A DNA stretch of 64,000 nucleotides from Apium graveolens (lineage: Eukaryota; Streptophyta; Magnoliopsida; Apiales; Apiaceae): assembly GCF_009905375.1 (NCBI RefSeq), contig NC_133650.1:305365574-305429573 (forward strand), written 5' to 3'. Position 1 is the stretch's first letter; every line of letters begins with the position of its first letter. The notes below the pieces were generated by a model. The model had not been told where the DNA came from, did not search any database, and worked only from the letters and a program-made list of their open reading frames with translations. The position numbers and the translations under genes were made by a program. Positions 10,253 to 22,789 of this stretch are shown in pieces.

Positions 10253-12687
10253 AAATGTATTGTATATTTGCATTTTTGGTACTAAACAATATTACTCTGC
10301 GGGCTATAGGATTCGAACATGCAACCTCCGACGTGCTAAATTCAGTTAAAACTCATTAAAGTAATATGGTTGGACCAAGAAAAAATATTATTTTAACTAG
10401 TTTATTATTTTATCGGGAGTAAATATATATTGTGTACATTATGTTGGAACCGGAGAAAAATATTATTTTACCGAGATTATTACTTTATTGATTATTATTT
10501 TATTATTGTGTACATTATGCTGGGACCGGAGAAAAATATTATTTTAACGAGATTATTATTTTATTAATTATTATTTTATGGAGGTTCAATTGTTCTTATT
10601 TTAGCCCCTTTAAACCACTCAAGCAACAACACCTAATGTGCAAATTTATAAACTCAATTTTAATTTGTGTTTCTTTGTAATATAAAAGATATTGTGATAT
10701 TTAGGATATTTTAGTCCAAAATTGTAATAATAAGAATTATTATTTTTGAAAATCGAACTCATTTTTTGTGAAAATGGAACCCGGACCTACAACAAAAAGT
10801 AATAAACTATTGGCAGTTCACATATCTTATCACCAACTCGGAATTAAAGACTACAAATGTTTCCAAACTCAAAGCACCTTGCGATTAAGAACATGTTTCG
10901 TTTTCCCCTGAATGCAAAATTTCAGTAAAATTTGAAATTATCTGATTTTTGTAGGACACAGCAGAACATGTTTTGTTTCCTTTTCAATAAATATAGATGC
11001 AGATGCTCTATTGTGAATTGTGATGATCCATTTATATCATTGTTCAATCAAATCAGCTAGATTATACGAGACAGATAAACACATAAAAATGATCATTAAT
11101 CCTTGGGTCGTGTTTGTCCAATTACATAGCCATCGAATATTTTTCTTTTTTATATTTGAAAATGTTGGGCACTCAATTATCATTTTCTAAATATAATAAA
11201 ATAATAAGTCAATAACTTACTCCATCTCATTAACTAATGTTTTTTTTTCGAAAAAAAACTATACATATTAATAAAAAGTTATTCAATATCTTCCAAGTCT
11301 TACCTCTATTAATTACGTTAGCACCATTAAAAGTTGACTATTTATTTATTATTTAGCAAAAAAAAAAAGTTGACTATTTAGCAAAAAAAAAGGTGTAGTA
11401 GTGTTTGTACTGGAAATGATACAAATAAATTTGTAAATTTGTTATTAAATTTTTGAATTTGAATACAAATGAATAAGTATTATGTGATGGGAACAAACAA
11501 TGGCATCGATCTCAAATAATAGCATTGCTCTCGGAGCCGCCTCCCGCTTAAATACCATAACTGGCGATATTTTTATCCATTTATCTGGTGAAAAATCCCA
11601 AACTTTTATTTATTTTGTTTGATTTTATTTTTTTCATTAATCTTTCTGTTAGGGGAAATATTTTTATACTTTTAATTAGATTTTGATTTGTTTTTTTAGA
11701 TTTACAACATTGGGGTTTTCGGTTGACTTTTTTCTTCAATTCAAATGAGACTTAATGAATTCGAGAGTTAATCGCATAGTGGTTCTCAATGTCAGATCTT
11801 AGTTTTTTTGAATTTTTATTTATTTTGATTTATTTTTATTTCGGTTTTCGGCTTATATTTTCATGTTATTTTATCTCTCCTCGGTGAAAACTTTGTTTTT
11901 CGCTTCTTGATTGTAAGTGGTGGTCTTGATTTAGCGATGAAATTTTTTATGAAATCGCAGTTACGGTCGATAACTCAAACAATAGCTACATCGGGATATG
12001 ATAAAGAGGGTACTGGTAATTTAACGAGAATGTATGAAAGTGGGTATTTGTATTTACAATATGTTCAAAATATCTTTTAACTGTCTTTTAATGAGAACAT
12101 GCGATTACAATTTATTATTTATTCGACTCGATTAATAATATAGATTTCGTATAATTTTTTATTTTTAAATTAACACTTTGTTCTTAAAAAAGTATTGTGC
12201 GATGGAAAATATTTTAAGTAGATTCAAGTAATTTGAAAAGTAAGGATATTAAGCATGGAACTATAGTGCAAATTTCAGGTCTGCTAAACAACGGCCAGTT
12301 TTCGTATTTTCATTCGAACTTATCGTTAAATAGTACTACATGGAACTATAATGCAAATTTCGTATTGTATTATATATCCCAAAACCGCGCATGAGAAAAA
12401 GTAATAGAGGTTTTTTGAAAAATATTTTTTTCTTTGAATTTTTTTTACAAAAATACAACGTTTTTAAAGTTTCTATTTACAAAAATACAATTTTTTAAAT
12501 TTTTTATTAAAATATAATTTTTCAACAAATTGCAACCTCAAATGATATCAATACAATCTCAAATGAAGTCAAAAAGGATTTTAGTCACTTTTAAAAAAAC
12601 GAAAAAGAAGTTGTATAGTATACGATTACTTTTGGTTGCGATCAGCGTTTTTGTATTTTTTTTAAAAGTAAAATTGTAAATAAAATG
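10253..12687. other. Gene-poor AT-rich region with a short tandem repeat
   Basis: Three diverged tandem units of roughly 85 bp lie at about 10365-10580, each with TGTGTACATTATG, a GGACCGGAGAAAAATATTAT-like core and ATTATTATTTTA runs. A related single core recurs at about 14612-14640. Otherwise the region is A/T-rich with poly-A/T runs. A short open stretch at 11500-11607 was considered and rejected. Confidence 0.6.
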
Positions 12688-13050
12688 GCCCGCAAGAGTT
12701 GACTCAATTGGTTAAAAAGATGATAACTACTCCCTCCGTCCCGTTGAATATTATACGTTTACTATTTACACGTATTTCGAAACTTTTATAAAGTATTGTT
12801 TGATAATGTTTTTTTCAAATTTTTTTTTATTAAAAGTTTAAACATGAAACTTTTATTCAGAAAAAAAAATTAAAAAATATTGTGGAGTTATATCTTAAAT
12901 GAGCATAAAAAAGCGTGCCGAAAAGTAACGTATCAAATTCAATGGGACAAAGGGAGTATTCTTTTGGTCATATTTCAAATTGATGATTAATTTATGATTA
13001 TGTTTAGTGAGTCAGAGCCTAACTCGTACTGTTTACCTGCATTTCCAATG
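12688..13050 (+). repeat. tRNA-derived SINE, copy 1, interrupted by a Stowaway MITE
   Basis: The head at 12688-12727 (GCCCGCAAGAGTTGACTCAA...) matches the A-box region of the SINE copies at 14322 and 44824. The body resumes at 12959 with GGTCATATTTCAAATTGATG and AATTTATGATTATGTTTAGT, matching the B-box region and middle of the other copies. The MITE at 12728-12958 sits exactly between. The B box is degraded. Confidence 0.8.
12728..12958. mobile_element. Stowaway-type MITE inside SINE copy 1
   Basis: The terminal inverted repeats TACTCCCTCCGTCCCGTTGA and TCAATGGGACAAAGGGAGTA agree at nearly all positions, and the ends carry the TA target duplication of Tc1/mariner-type Stowaway elements. The element is 231 bp, AT-rich and non-coding. 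Confidence 0.92.
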
Positions 13051-14321
13051 GTATCGTTAAAACTGTTAATTAAAATAATTTAAAATAGAGATTATCGAAA
13101 AATTTACTGAACATGTAAGGTTATTTATTTTGTGGAGTTAGCTATAATGATTGGTTATATTTTAAAAATAATATTTTATTATTATTTCAGATTGTTATAA
13201 ATAGAATATATTGTATATCTTCAACTATGAGCTTAAAATAATTGGCTTACGACATATGATAGTTACTCATTATCACAAGTGCTTTATTTGGTGTTAGTTT
13301 TTGTTTTTCATTTGTATTCGGCAGCATGTAAATCTAATCTAATCTACTTCCCCTTTTTTCTTTATTTTATTTCTGTGTCAACAAAAAAGTCCTAGTAAAC
13401 GGTCATCAACAAAGTTGTGTAATGTGTACTATAAGTTTCAACAAAATTCCCATCATTTTCTCAATTCCAGCAGAAATTTCGACCAGTTTTGTCGGCAGAT
13501 TTCCACAGAAATTTTGCTGTTTAATTACCTTAAAGATTTTGACTTTCTTGTGTACGGAGTATATTATACTACAAATTTGATTAAGTTTTTAACTTTTCAC
13601 TAAACAAAAAATAAGAGCTAAATTTGTTAAAGTACTCTATCTGTTTTTTAATATTTAGTTTTAACATAAATAGCTTAAATCCCGTACGATGCACAAGTTT
13701 CTGTTAATATTTAAAAATTTATTTATCCCGTCATATATTTAAATTTTAAAAATATTTTCATATTTTAATTTCGAAAATATTTTTATAAATATATAATAAT
13801 TATTAATTTATAATAAAAATAATAGGATAATTTTAGTAGAATAAGTAGACTCCGTCTAATATTTTAATAATTTAGTAGTTTACCGGATGTATAACACTAT
13901 TTATTTATTTTTTAATAATAGAATAGGTTGTGATCGTAGTTTAGTACGATAAGTAGACTATATATCTAGTAGTTTAATAATTTAGTAATTTAGCGGATAT
14001 ATAACACTATTTATTAATTTTCTTTAATAACCAAAATTAGAGAATAACCGTTGAACCAAATTATATCACATTCAGGTTATTATAATATAGTATAGATTTT
14101 GACCGTATAGCTATTATAATTAATATATTTTAAATTTTTGTTTGTGAATAAAACTTTAAATAAAAGTTTTAATTCATAGAAATAAAAAATTTAAAAAATA
14201 TTAATTTATATGTATACTTTTAAAACATCTAAATATATGTTTCAAAAGTCAAGGCATTAAGTAATAAAAAAACAGAGGTTTAGTGAGTTTATTAATTTAT
14301 TGAAAATAAAAATACACTATA
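13051..14321. other. AT-rich intergenic stretch
   Basis: No gene is visible. There are short local repeats such as two versions of TAGTAGTTTAATAATTTAGT-like sequence at about 13870-14000. Nothing else is supported. Confidence 0.55.
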
Positions 14322-14609
14322 GCCCGCAAGGGTTGACTCAGTTGGTTAAATAGGTGATAATTATCCTCTTGATCACAGGTTTGAATCCCCACGCGATTCG
14401 AATCCCCACGAAAGGAGAATTTATGATTATGACTCTGCTTAATTGCGGTTTACCTTGGTTCACGTGGTTTGTAAGTTATTACGTGAGTCCGTAAAGTAAT
14501 GCGGTTTAACTTGGTTCACGTGTTTTGCAGGTTATTGCGTGAACCCGTAGGATTTACCCAGTACGCACCAGAAGTATAACGGCTACGAGTTATATACGAT
14601 AAAAAAACC
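14322..14609 (+). repeat. tRNA-derived SINE, copy 2
   Basis: The head has pol III-like boxes: A box near TTGACTCAGTTGG (about 14333-14345) and B box GGTTTGAATCC (about 14378-14388). The body contains two tandem 56-bp units, each starting GCGGTTTA (14445-14500 and 14501-14556), where copy 3 has one. The family is named from its tRNA-like head; it is not a functional tRNA gene because no cloverleaf can be completed. Confidence 0.82.
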
Positions 14610-15319
14610 ATATATACTATGTTAGGACCGGGAAAAAAAATTATTGACTATTATTTAGTCAATGTTCAATTGTATATTTATACATTTTACTTGATAAGTA
14701 ACATCTTTATTAAGTGACTAAGAGAATCTACAATAGGCTCCTAGTTTATAATATAAATAATGTGAGTAGCTCATAAGAAGTAAATGCATAAATTTTCGTT
14801 TCTAACTCTAATAATACTCTTTTTCTTGTCTCTTAAACTATATAATATTTATATGTGAAATTTTTAAATAACAAAAAATTGAATAAAAATATGTGCAAGT
14901 ACACATCTTATTAAAATAGGTTTAAGATCAATATAATGGCTCTTAAAATAGAGTAGAGAGAAAAGACTCCTACAAATTTAAGAGTAATTAGAAGTATCGT
15001 TGGCGCTCTATTTTTTTCATACTCTTCTTATTTTGATTTAAGAACTTGTTTGGAGAGTATCATCCACCAAGTTCTTAAGTTAAAAAATATAGAGTAATGG
15101 TTAAATTTTAGCTCCAAGAGACTCTCTTAAAGGCTTTTCCATTCAATTCTAAGACTCTCTCCGTTAGCTAATATTTGACATTAAATTGGTAAGATATACT
15201 CTTTTTTTCATTTTTTTTGTACTCTTATGATTTCAGTTACTTTCAATAATATAGAATTGAAGGAGGAGTGAATATAAAGGGTATTATTGGAAATAAATGT
15301 GTACAAAATTGTTAAGAGC
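14610..15319. other. AT-rich intergenic stretch
   Basis: No gene is visible. Inverted pieces such as AAGAACTTG / CAAGTTCTT near 15040-15080 suggest remnants of a small foldback element, but no clear ends were found. Confidence 0.5.
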
Positions 15320-15575
15320 TACTCCCTCCGTCCCAACTATTTCTTTAAATTTTCCTTTTTGGAATTTTCCATCCATTTTTTTACATTTTAAAACTTACCC
15401 AAAATAGTTAATGGGTCCCAAAACTTTCCCACTTTTTCTCATTTTTCACACTACTTTTACTCCAGTATCTCCCACCACTTCACTCACTTTTCTTTTTTTT
15501 TTCACTAATTTATACATATCTTTTAGCCTCCGTGCCTAAATCAAACGTAAAGAATTGGCCGGTACGGAGGGAGTA
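15320..15575. mobile_element. Stowaway-type MITE
   Basis: Ends TACTCCCTCCGTCCCAACTA and GGCCGGTACGGAGGGAGTA form terminal inverted repeats with TA at both edges. TTTCTTTA and TAAAGAA continue the pairing. It is 256 bp and non-coding. Confidence 0.92.
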
Positions 15576-16580
15576 ATAATTTATATTATTTTTAAGAGTA
15601 TGTTAGAAGATGTTCAACTCATTTAAAGATATTGGCGACTGCATATTCATTTTTAAGCCCAAACATGAATAAAAATGATCATTTTTGATGTAATAATTTA
15701 CCTTTTTTGTGACATGAAGTAGAATCATAATATCATATTAAAAATTACCTCGTTTAGAATATTAAAATGTGAGAGTTAGATTAAGTTATATTATATTTTA
15801 ATAAATAATAAACATAATACTAACACAAAATGAAATGATTTATGGGACACCCTGTTAATGTGGAGACTCTTGGAATGATTATATCATGTCTTAAAATTTG
15901 TATCATGTCTTAAAATTTGAGAAATTTGGCACATCACACGTGATATTCATATCAAATAATATGCCTTTGTTGACCAATTGCTCATTTTCTTTATTATAAT
16001 CATAAACATCAATAAAGAATAAAGATTGTATTTTTAATATATACTCCTAATAATTGTCCAGCATTGTCCAATCGACCAGAGTTGCAACATTTTTCTGTTG
16101 CAGACTTGCAGGGTTTGCTCAAAATCACAACATTTTAATCACAATTAGACCTCTGCTAAAAGCAGGTTAACTGGCCGGATAAATATACGGATAATAATTA
16201 TAAAATATTTGTATTCACGTCAATAACATAAATTAAATTATTTTATACTGTCGCATTAATCATTGATAACTATTTTTATACTTTTTTTGTCATTTTTGCA
16301 GAGCATTTTTTTTGTTTTTAGAGCAATGGAGTGTGAAATTATCAAATTAACCTTATATTAATCTTTTCAGAAAATATTTATTGTAAATGCAGGGGCAGTT
16401 TGATATTTTCATTCAGTAAAAAAATTATTTTGAAAATAACATTTTCCTTCCGGGATTACTCATAAATAAACAGATTTGAAAGAATTACATCAACTCAGAG
16501 ACTATACATAAATAAACTACCGGGGGTATAAAACTAAATGGACCAATGTGTTTCGGAGAAAAAAGAGAAGATGGAGTAGC
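15576..16580. other. AT-rich intergenic stretch
   Basis: No gene is supported. It lies downstream of the possible small gene at 16581-16736 and may include its 3' region. Confidence 0.5.
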
Positions 16581-16736
16581 TTAGAAGTAAACGAAAAAAT
16601 GAGAAGCATTTGTATCTGCAGCAACAGCATAAGCCTGAGGTGCTGTGCGCCTTGATATCAACAGCTCCTGTCTCAACATTGACATGAACACTCTGTATTC
16701 TTCCAATAACTCCACCATTTTCCCCACCCTTATCAT
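16581..16736 (-). CDS. Possible 51-residue small protein
   Basis: An open frame of 51 codons runs from ATG at 16736 to TAA at 16581. A second in-frame ATG (16718) gives a 45-residue version. The product has an acidic helix-like start (MVELLEEYRVFMSMLRQELL), then a basic SRRT motif and an alanine-rich stretch (APQAYAVAADTNA). No signal peptide or membrane segment is seen. A TATAAAG box lies at 16775-16781 and a long CT-rich tract (minus strand) further upstream, an arrangement often found at plant promoters. The distance from TATA box to first ATG is short, which favours the second ATG. The family is not recognised. The call rests on composition and promoter-like context only. Confidence 0.4.
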   Translation of the reverse strand: MIRVGKMVELLEEYRVFMSMLRQELLISRRTAPQAYAVAADTNASHFFVYF

Positions 16737-16774
16737 CTCTCCCCCTTGTTTCCTTTATCTCTTTCTACCTATAT

Positions 16775-16781
16775 CTTTATA
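16775..16781 (-). promoter_or_regulatory. TATA box candidate for the small ORF
   Basis: TATAAAG on the minus strand, 39 bp upstream of the first ATG of the 51-codon frame and 57 bp upstream of the second. Confidence 0.35.
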
Positions 16782-16788
16782 GAGACTC

Positions 16789-16802
16789 GGAGAGAGAGAG
16801 GG

Positions 16803-16852
<50 letters not shown>

Positions 16853-16870
16853 GAGAGAGGGAGAGAGAGA
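16789..16870. repeat. (GA)n / (CT)n microsatellite
   Basis: An 80-bp GA tract with a few G interruptions on the plus strand. On the minus strand it is a CT tract just upstream of a TATA box and a small open frame, as in many plant 5' regions. Confidence 0.95.
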
Positions 16871-19058
16871 TGTTGTTGTGCGTCTATATACGTAGAACAA
16901 AATGTAGAAGCGAACCCTGGAACGCGTGGTAGTTGAAAACCTGAATGTGGAAGGTTTTTGTTAGGTTTGTTGATTATATATAGAGGATTAGAGGTCGGTA
17001 GGAAAAATGAAGGCCAAAGTTCATGAACTTTCTGGGCCCCACAAGCTTCATTATTTTCTGGACTTGTTCTTAATTGAAATTAAATACTATAACTTGTGTT
17101 GAATTTTTGAAAGCAGTCGATGGAACTTTTGTTTTTTATGTACAAGTCACAATTCACAATGTCCGGAGACTAAAAAAAGACCAAGAGCAAGCCATGTTAG
17201 ATGTTGCTGATATAAAAAGATCAAATATTGGATGTTGAGACAATGAGAATAACAATGGTTTAAATATTTTTGTAATCTACAAATAACAATATTTATCGTG
17301 ATATAATATGTTGTTAATAATTTTTTTTATCCTGACTCTCTTATTAAAATATTCCTCCATATATTATACGAGTTGGTTTAAACTCGCACAAATCGGAAAA
17401 GAAAATTTATTCGAATTCGAATTTTAGAACTTCCGATCACTAAACAAGTCATTCTGACCCCTTTTTTCAACTCACCGTTTCTGATACATCTTTAGCAAAT
17501 GAGATGATAATTATGCACATGTAACAACGGTCGATAATTTGGATGTATAGATGGTTGGTTTTTAATTACGGTTTATCTAATATATTTTCATGTGCACATG
17601 CTATAAAAATGTGATTGATGAGTTTTAAAAATTTTATTATTGAAATTTTTTGTACATGCAGTGGTTCATCATTATCTCTCTACCAATATTTTGTAAACAC
17701 CAATAACTCTCTTAGTATGTGCATATGGACACACATTAAAAAAATCGTTCTAATTAAGGCTATATAAAAGTGCAAGTATTAGGTGGTGTTTGAAATTTTT
17801 TTCATGCCTAAAGTTCTTGTATACGTTTAAACTTTTAAACATTTAAGTTAAACGTTATAATGTATTACGTGGAGTATTTAAATTGATCTTTGAAGAATTA
17901 TCAACTCGCCGAACTTAACAAATAAATAAATAATGCGTATTTCTAATGTCTACTACATGTCTAAGAGCACAAAATAATTATTAAATTTTATAAGTTAAAT
18001 TCATTTTTACGTGTAAAATTATTGTGCATACAAGATATCTATCATATTTTAAATTATAAAATTAATTCAAATGACTCAAACTCACAACTTCACAAGTGTA
18101 TATCAGTATATGCTTATCATGTGCCCGTATTAAAAAACGGATCTAATATGCTGCCGCCCAAGTATAAAGTAGAAGCCGTGTTGGATGAACATTGCGACCA
18201 CATAGACGCTTACATTACCTAACATATGGATTTGAAATCACACCGGAAAATAAAGCATTTGAATATCATTTCAATTGAGAATATAACTTTGTCACTAAAA
18301 ATTAGTTACAATGTCCGAGGTTCAATAATGAGATATGATTATGGAAATAAAAAGGTAATGGACAATAGTTCTCCTCCTATGTTCGTCTCATTAAATTATT
18401 AACATTATTCAAATTTTTCATCATATAGTCTAAATCATGTTAACAAGAGAAAAGTTCGGAGACTACGTTTTTATCGGAGATCTCGGAGACCACTATGTTC
18501 TGCAATTAAAATATTATGAAATATATTATTTTGTAAAGTATATTCAACGAATATCATTATTTCATTAAAATTATTGAAGGCCACTTAAGTTTAATAAGTA
18601 TAATATATAAGTTCTGTAATTTGAACAAATTTTCTGCAAACTAAATATGTTTTGTAGAATAAAATATTTTGTAATGTTTTACATGCAGTATATATATTAT
18701 GTTCAAGATTTTGAATAAAATAATGATCTTTATAGAACATAATCGCAAAATAATATGTTTTGCAAATATTTTATGCAAAATTTCAGTTGAAAAACATAAG
18801 TGGTCTCTAAGGTCTATGACAAAAATGTGGTTTCCGTACAACTTGACTCATGTTAACAATTCAATAAAACGTAGATGATAAGATAGAGAGGGACCGTTTG
18901 TATTTTCGAATACATCTCAATTGATATAATTTACACTAGGAGCCACTAATTACATTGCTGTTATGCAACCCCACGGCCAGCCAGCTGCAACAAGCCAACA
19001 ACAACTAGTTCAATGATCAAACAATAAAATTCCTCGCATGTTCCTTTGTAATAATTAT
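16871..19058. other. AT-rich intergenic stretch downstream of HIPP
   Basis: No gene is supported. The part close to 19058 is the 3' flank of the HIPP gene. Confidence 0.55.
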
Positions 19059-20831
19059 CTATGAAATGATACATGCATTTGGATTTTCATCTGAGAACAA
19101 CTGAGGAGCTGGTGGGATTCTCTCAACCATGTAAACTGGCTGATAATATTGACTGCTGTACATCATTCTTTGCATTATTTGTTCATCATTTATCATGTTG
19201 ATCATCACTACTTCTTCCTCCTTGGCTTCTCCAGCGCCGTCCCTGCAATCTTTCTTCTCTTCTCCTGGTGTTGGTTGTGACGCAGGGGCAATGTCTCCCT
19301 GCTCTTCTTTCTTTTCTTCAGCAGCCGGTGCCTTCTCTTCTTCGGGTTTTGCTGGTTCTTCTTGTGGCTTTTCGGGTTCTGGTTGTGGGACAATTTTGGC
19401 TTGTTTTCTAGTACGTCTGTGTATGTAATTTACTAGCTTGTCTCCGTCCATTGTTCCCCTCACCATTACTTTTCCGCAGTTGAGCTCAGTTTCCACTGAT
19501 TTCACACCTGTAATAAGGAAAATTAACATCAACACGGACTGAGAAATGAAATTTGTAAAAATCAACACGAGTTCCCGGTCTTGAACCAAGAAATGCTCAC
19601 TCGAATTTTTTGTATGAACGATTTCAGTTTTATCAAGAGTACTGTACTACTAGTGTTAGTGAACCTAATAATTTTCAATGAATATGTTATGTTGAGATAC
19701 CGCAGGAATGAGATATGCAGAGTTCAATGCAATTCTATGTTCATGTTTGCAGCAAACCAATTTAACCTACAAACTCTATGATAGTTTTCAGAATATGCAT
19801 TTCTAGGCCAATTTATATTGGTTTAACATTAGAATGTACCTTTCATTTTGAGTATCATTCTCTTGAGTTGTAATGCACAGGCTTCACAGTGCATGTTCAC
19901 ATTAAGCTCCACAGTAGTTGATCCAGCAACCTGAAGCAAAAAATTCATGTATATTGAAATGCTAAGGGGGCGTTTGGTTGATGGTTCATGTGTCCGGTTA
20001 ACGGGAATCGAAACCTTAAACCCAAGTGATAGTGATTGGATTACCAATTTAGTGGTGGGGAATGAGAACTTCATTCCCTCTTGGTGGGTAAATCAAACCC
20101 AGCATACCCCTTGGGTTTTCATTTCATTCCCATTCCCGTTAACCCCCATTCCTATACCCTCCATTCTCATTCCCGATTCCCATTCCCGTGGTGCATCCAA
20201 ACGCCTCCCAAGTCTTTATTCGTAATCTTTAAAAAAAAATCGATATCTACAAACCTGGGAAGCTGCAACTTCAGGAAGAGGTTCACCATCAGCAGGTAGA
20301 GGGGACAAAACTTTAGCCATTCTCTTAGTTTTTTTCATAATCTTCATGCAAATGGCCTGTGGCTCAACTAATCCTTTTATTGTTACTTGGTTTTGCCCCA
20401 TGCTAATAACAACACCTTCAACTCCTGTTGATTTAATTAATTTCCAATTAACACTAACATTAAATGGTCTCAATTATAGTACTAATCAACCAATGTACCT
20501 TTCATTCTTAAAACGGACTTCTCAATTTTCTTGGCACATCCTACACAATGCAAATCTACAAACAACACACATGGAGAAGGTGGCTTTGGCTCTTCTTTCT
20601 TTTCCTCCTGTGCTTTCTCTTCGTCTTTCGTCTCCTCTACTTCGGTTTCTACCGGAGCTTGCTCTGGTTCCTGTACAAATTGAAATTAGTTCATTTCCAA
20701 TACAGACAGGCTCGGTATTGCTTTAAAGGTCGTGCTTGATGCAATAGTCATATCTTCGATAACCTACTAATGAAAAAGATAATATCATCGCAACCTAAAC
20801 AAGAACTTACATGCTTAACTTCTTCCCCCAT
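19059..20831 (-). CDS. Heavy-metal-associated isoprenylated plant protein (HIPP), five exons
   Basis: HIPP proteins bind transition metals through HMA domains and are anchored to membranes or the nucleus by a prenyl group. Exons on the minus strand are 20831-20811, 20670-20499, 20424-20255, 19930-19840 and 19507-19059. All junctions have GT/AG and the phases agree, giving 300 residues. The start MGEEVKH is the first exon. HMA domain 1 has DLHCVGCAKKIEKS (CxxC). HMA domain 2 has NMHCEACALQLKRM (CxxC). A proline/glutamate/lysine-rich linker follows. The C-terminus PQLFSDENPNACIIS ends in a CaaX box (CIIS), the farnesylation signal. It appears intact. Assignment to the two-domain HIPP group is firm; the exact orthologue is not. 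Intron 3 (20254-19931) carries a MITE. Confidence 0.95.
19966..20209. mobile_element. MITE inside HIPP intron 3
   Basis: The ends GGGGCGTTTGGTTG and CATCCAAACGCCTCCC are imperfect inverted repeats, typical of small DNA elements with GGGG-CGTTTGG ends. The element is about 244 bp and rich in ATTCCCATTCCC-like runs. AAG flanks both ends as a possible 3-bp target duplication. It lies wholly inside the intron and leaves both splice sites intact. Confidence 0.75.
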
Positions 20832-20908
20832 AACCTCTAATATTAATGACCAAAATACTAGAGTATAATCACAAAATGAGTTGGTATATGAAACAGAACC
20901 AGGTGTTG

Positions 20909-20916
20909 TATTTATA
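20909..20916 (-). promoter_or_regulatory. TATA box of the HIPP gene
   Basis: TATAAATA on the minus strand, 78 bp upstream of the start codon, implying a 5' leader of roughly 50 nucleotides. Confidence 0.7.
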
Positions 20917-22031
20917 CAACATTATAAAGGTTAAGAATCATGTACTGCAATACTGCATCCTGCATGTAATTCTGGGAAAACAGAATGGACGGTGGAATTA
21001 TTATTATTATTATTCATAGTATATAGCAAAAGCCTTTCTCTGTGGTTGCAGAGCACATGCACAACCACTAAAATAGAGAGGAACCTTTGTAATATTTGTT
21101 CAAATAAATACTTTTCGGGGGCGATCGAGAATCGAATCTGAGACGACAAGTAATAAATCAATCTCATTTCGCTGCACAAAGAGTTACTATATAAATGTAA
21201 TTAAATTTTACATAAACAACTGGTTTTACTTCTTTTAACATCACTTTGGAACTTGGATAGTTGACGAAACTAAGAAAGCGCCAATCTAAAGAGCCTATGA
21301 TTTGCGTAAAGATGTGTTTTCTGTAAAGCTGGTCGGTTGCTGCCTGACCCTCCATACTTCCTCACATCCAGTCCTGCACAAAGTCTCTTTTTTATCTTTT
21401 TTTTCAAATAAAATTTTGGCATTCGCCAGAAGAAAAATAATATATTAATTTGTTTGAAATACAAATTTGAAATAAGTAGTCAGCCGTCACGTATCATAAA
21501 AGAAATTCAAATAAACTTTTTTTTAATAAATATGGATGAATAACAAGTTTTAGTGTATGTCTGGTAACATGAAATTTCAGCTTAAATGGACTCAAAGCCC
21601 GTAAGCCGTCCCACTTTAACATAAGCGGGGCGAACTTATCCAACTCACACGTGTTCGTAGGTTGAATGTTGGTTATGCTAACGTCCGCTTAAACATGCTA
21701 TCATCTTCATCGATGTTAGTTGTCGAAATAGCCGGACCGAGATTAAGGACTTGTTCCCGAGTTTTTTAATGGGAAGAAAAAAAGTAATTAGCAAGTAAAG
21801 TACTTTTATCCCATTTTTGGAGTGAAAGATTATCAAATTTACAATAATTAACGCTTATTTTCGCTCCTTTTAAAAACCGGGGAGTTCAATTACAAAAATA
21901 AGTGAAATTAATTTATTTACCCTTCATTTACTTTCTTTCATTTTTAAAACTCCGAAGGATGGGTAAGTGTAGATAGGATCTCTCTGTGGTCTTAACCAAA
22001 GATGGAGGAGTGTAAATGCACCTTGCGATTC
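20917..22031. other. HIPP upstream region
   Basis: This is the promoter side of HIPP. It includes an ATT repeat at about 20999-21015. Short open frames on the minus strand at 21164-21464 have no recognisable domain and were not called. No second gene is supported. Confidence 0.5.
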
Positions 22032-22034
22032 TTA

Positions 22035-22635
22035 GAGCAACTCCAAGAGTTGCTGGTAGCCTCCTTATAAAAACAAATATTATATGGGCTCTTAAGTCAT
22101 AAAATTTGGGTCTGCTTCAACAGCACTCCTCAAATTTTATATCTTCATACTTTTTATTCTGTTTTATAACAACGGTCACCTGCATTGGGCAAAGGAAACT
22201 ATATAGTTGTTGTACATGTAGAATTATAACTAGGTGCTTGGGTAGGTTCTGAAGCGTTTTGTCATCCACTAGGCGTGCTTTTTTTCCTACAGTGTGGTTG
22301 GGAGCTGCCTATAGAGGTTCAATTTTGTTATTGGGCTATTGTTGCTTGGACTTGCAGAGGAATCAGAATCATCTTTGGACATGATACTAAATGGCAACAA
22401 ATAGGGGGAATCTGATGTACCAAATACAAATAGGAAGGGTGAAAGTATTTTGGAGGGAAAATATATACTAATATTAAATTAGTTTAACATACAGGCTACT
22501 CAACAATAATGAGGAAAGTTTTGAAGATTTTAAATATTTAGGGAGTGATTAGGAGTCCGTTGGAGTTGAGTTTTGTATTAATTTTATCAAAAAATGACTT
22601 AAAGAGAAGAAATAGAAAGCCACTTAGAGTTGCTC
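22035..22635. mobile_element. Tourist/Harbinger-like MITE, 601 bp
   Basis: The element starts GAGCAACTCCAAGAG and ends CTTAGAGTTGCTC, which are inverted repeats. It is flanked by TTA on both sides (22032-22034 and 22636-22638), the target duplication typical of PIF/Harbinger-type elements. It is non-coding. Confidence 0.78.
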
Positions 22636-22789
22636 TTATATGTTTATCATTACGCTGAGTGCCTGAGCCCTGAGATGACGTTCTGTTCCCCTGTTTTTAC
22701 AAGATTTATTGAACTCTAGAAGCTTCTTTAAAGCATTTACGTGAGATTATAAATTCTGCGGGATGCCGATTCTTTTTATTCCCTTGGAT

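Noticed and set aside
11500..11607. ATG-initiated stretch beginning MASISNNSIALGAASR and a possible second exon near 11960-12080
   Set aside because: No splice combination keeps the phase, and no further coding sequence follows.
14322..14400. tRNA-like sequence with A and B boxes
   Set aside because: The same head occurs on all three copies of a dispersed repeat and no full cloverleaf can be drawn, so it is a SINE head and not a tRNA gene.
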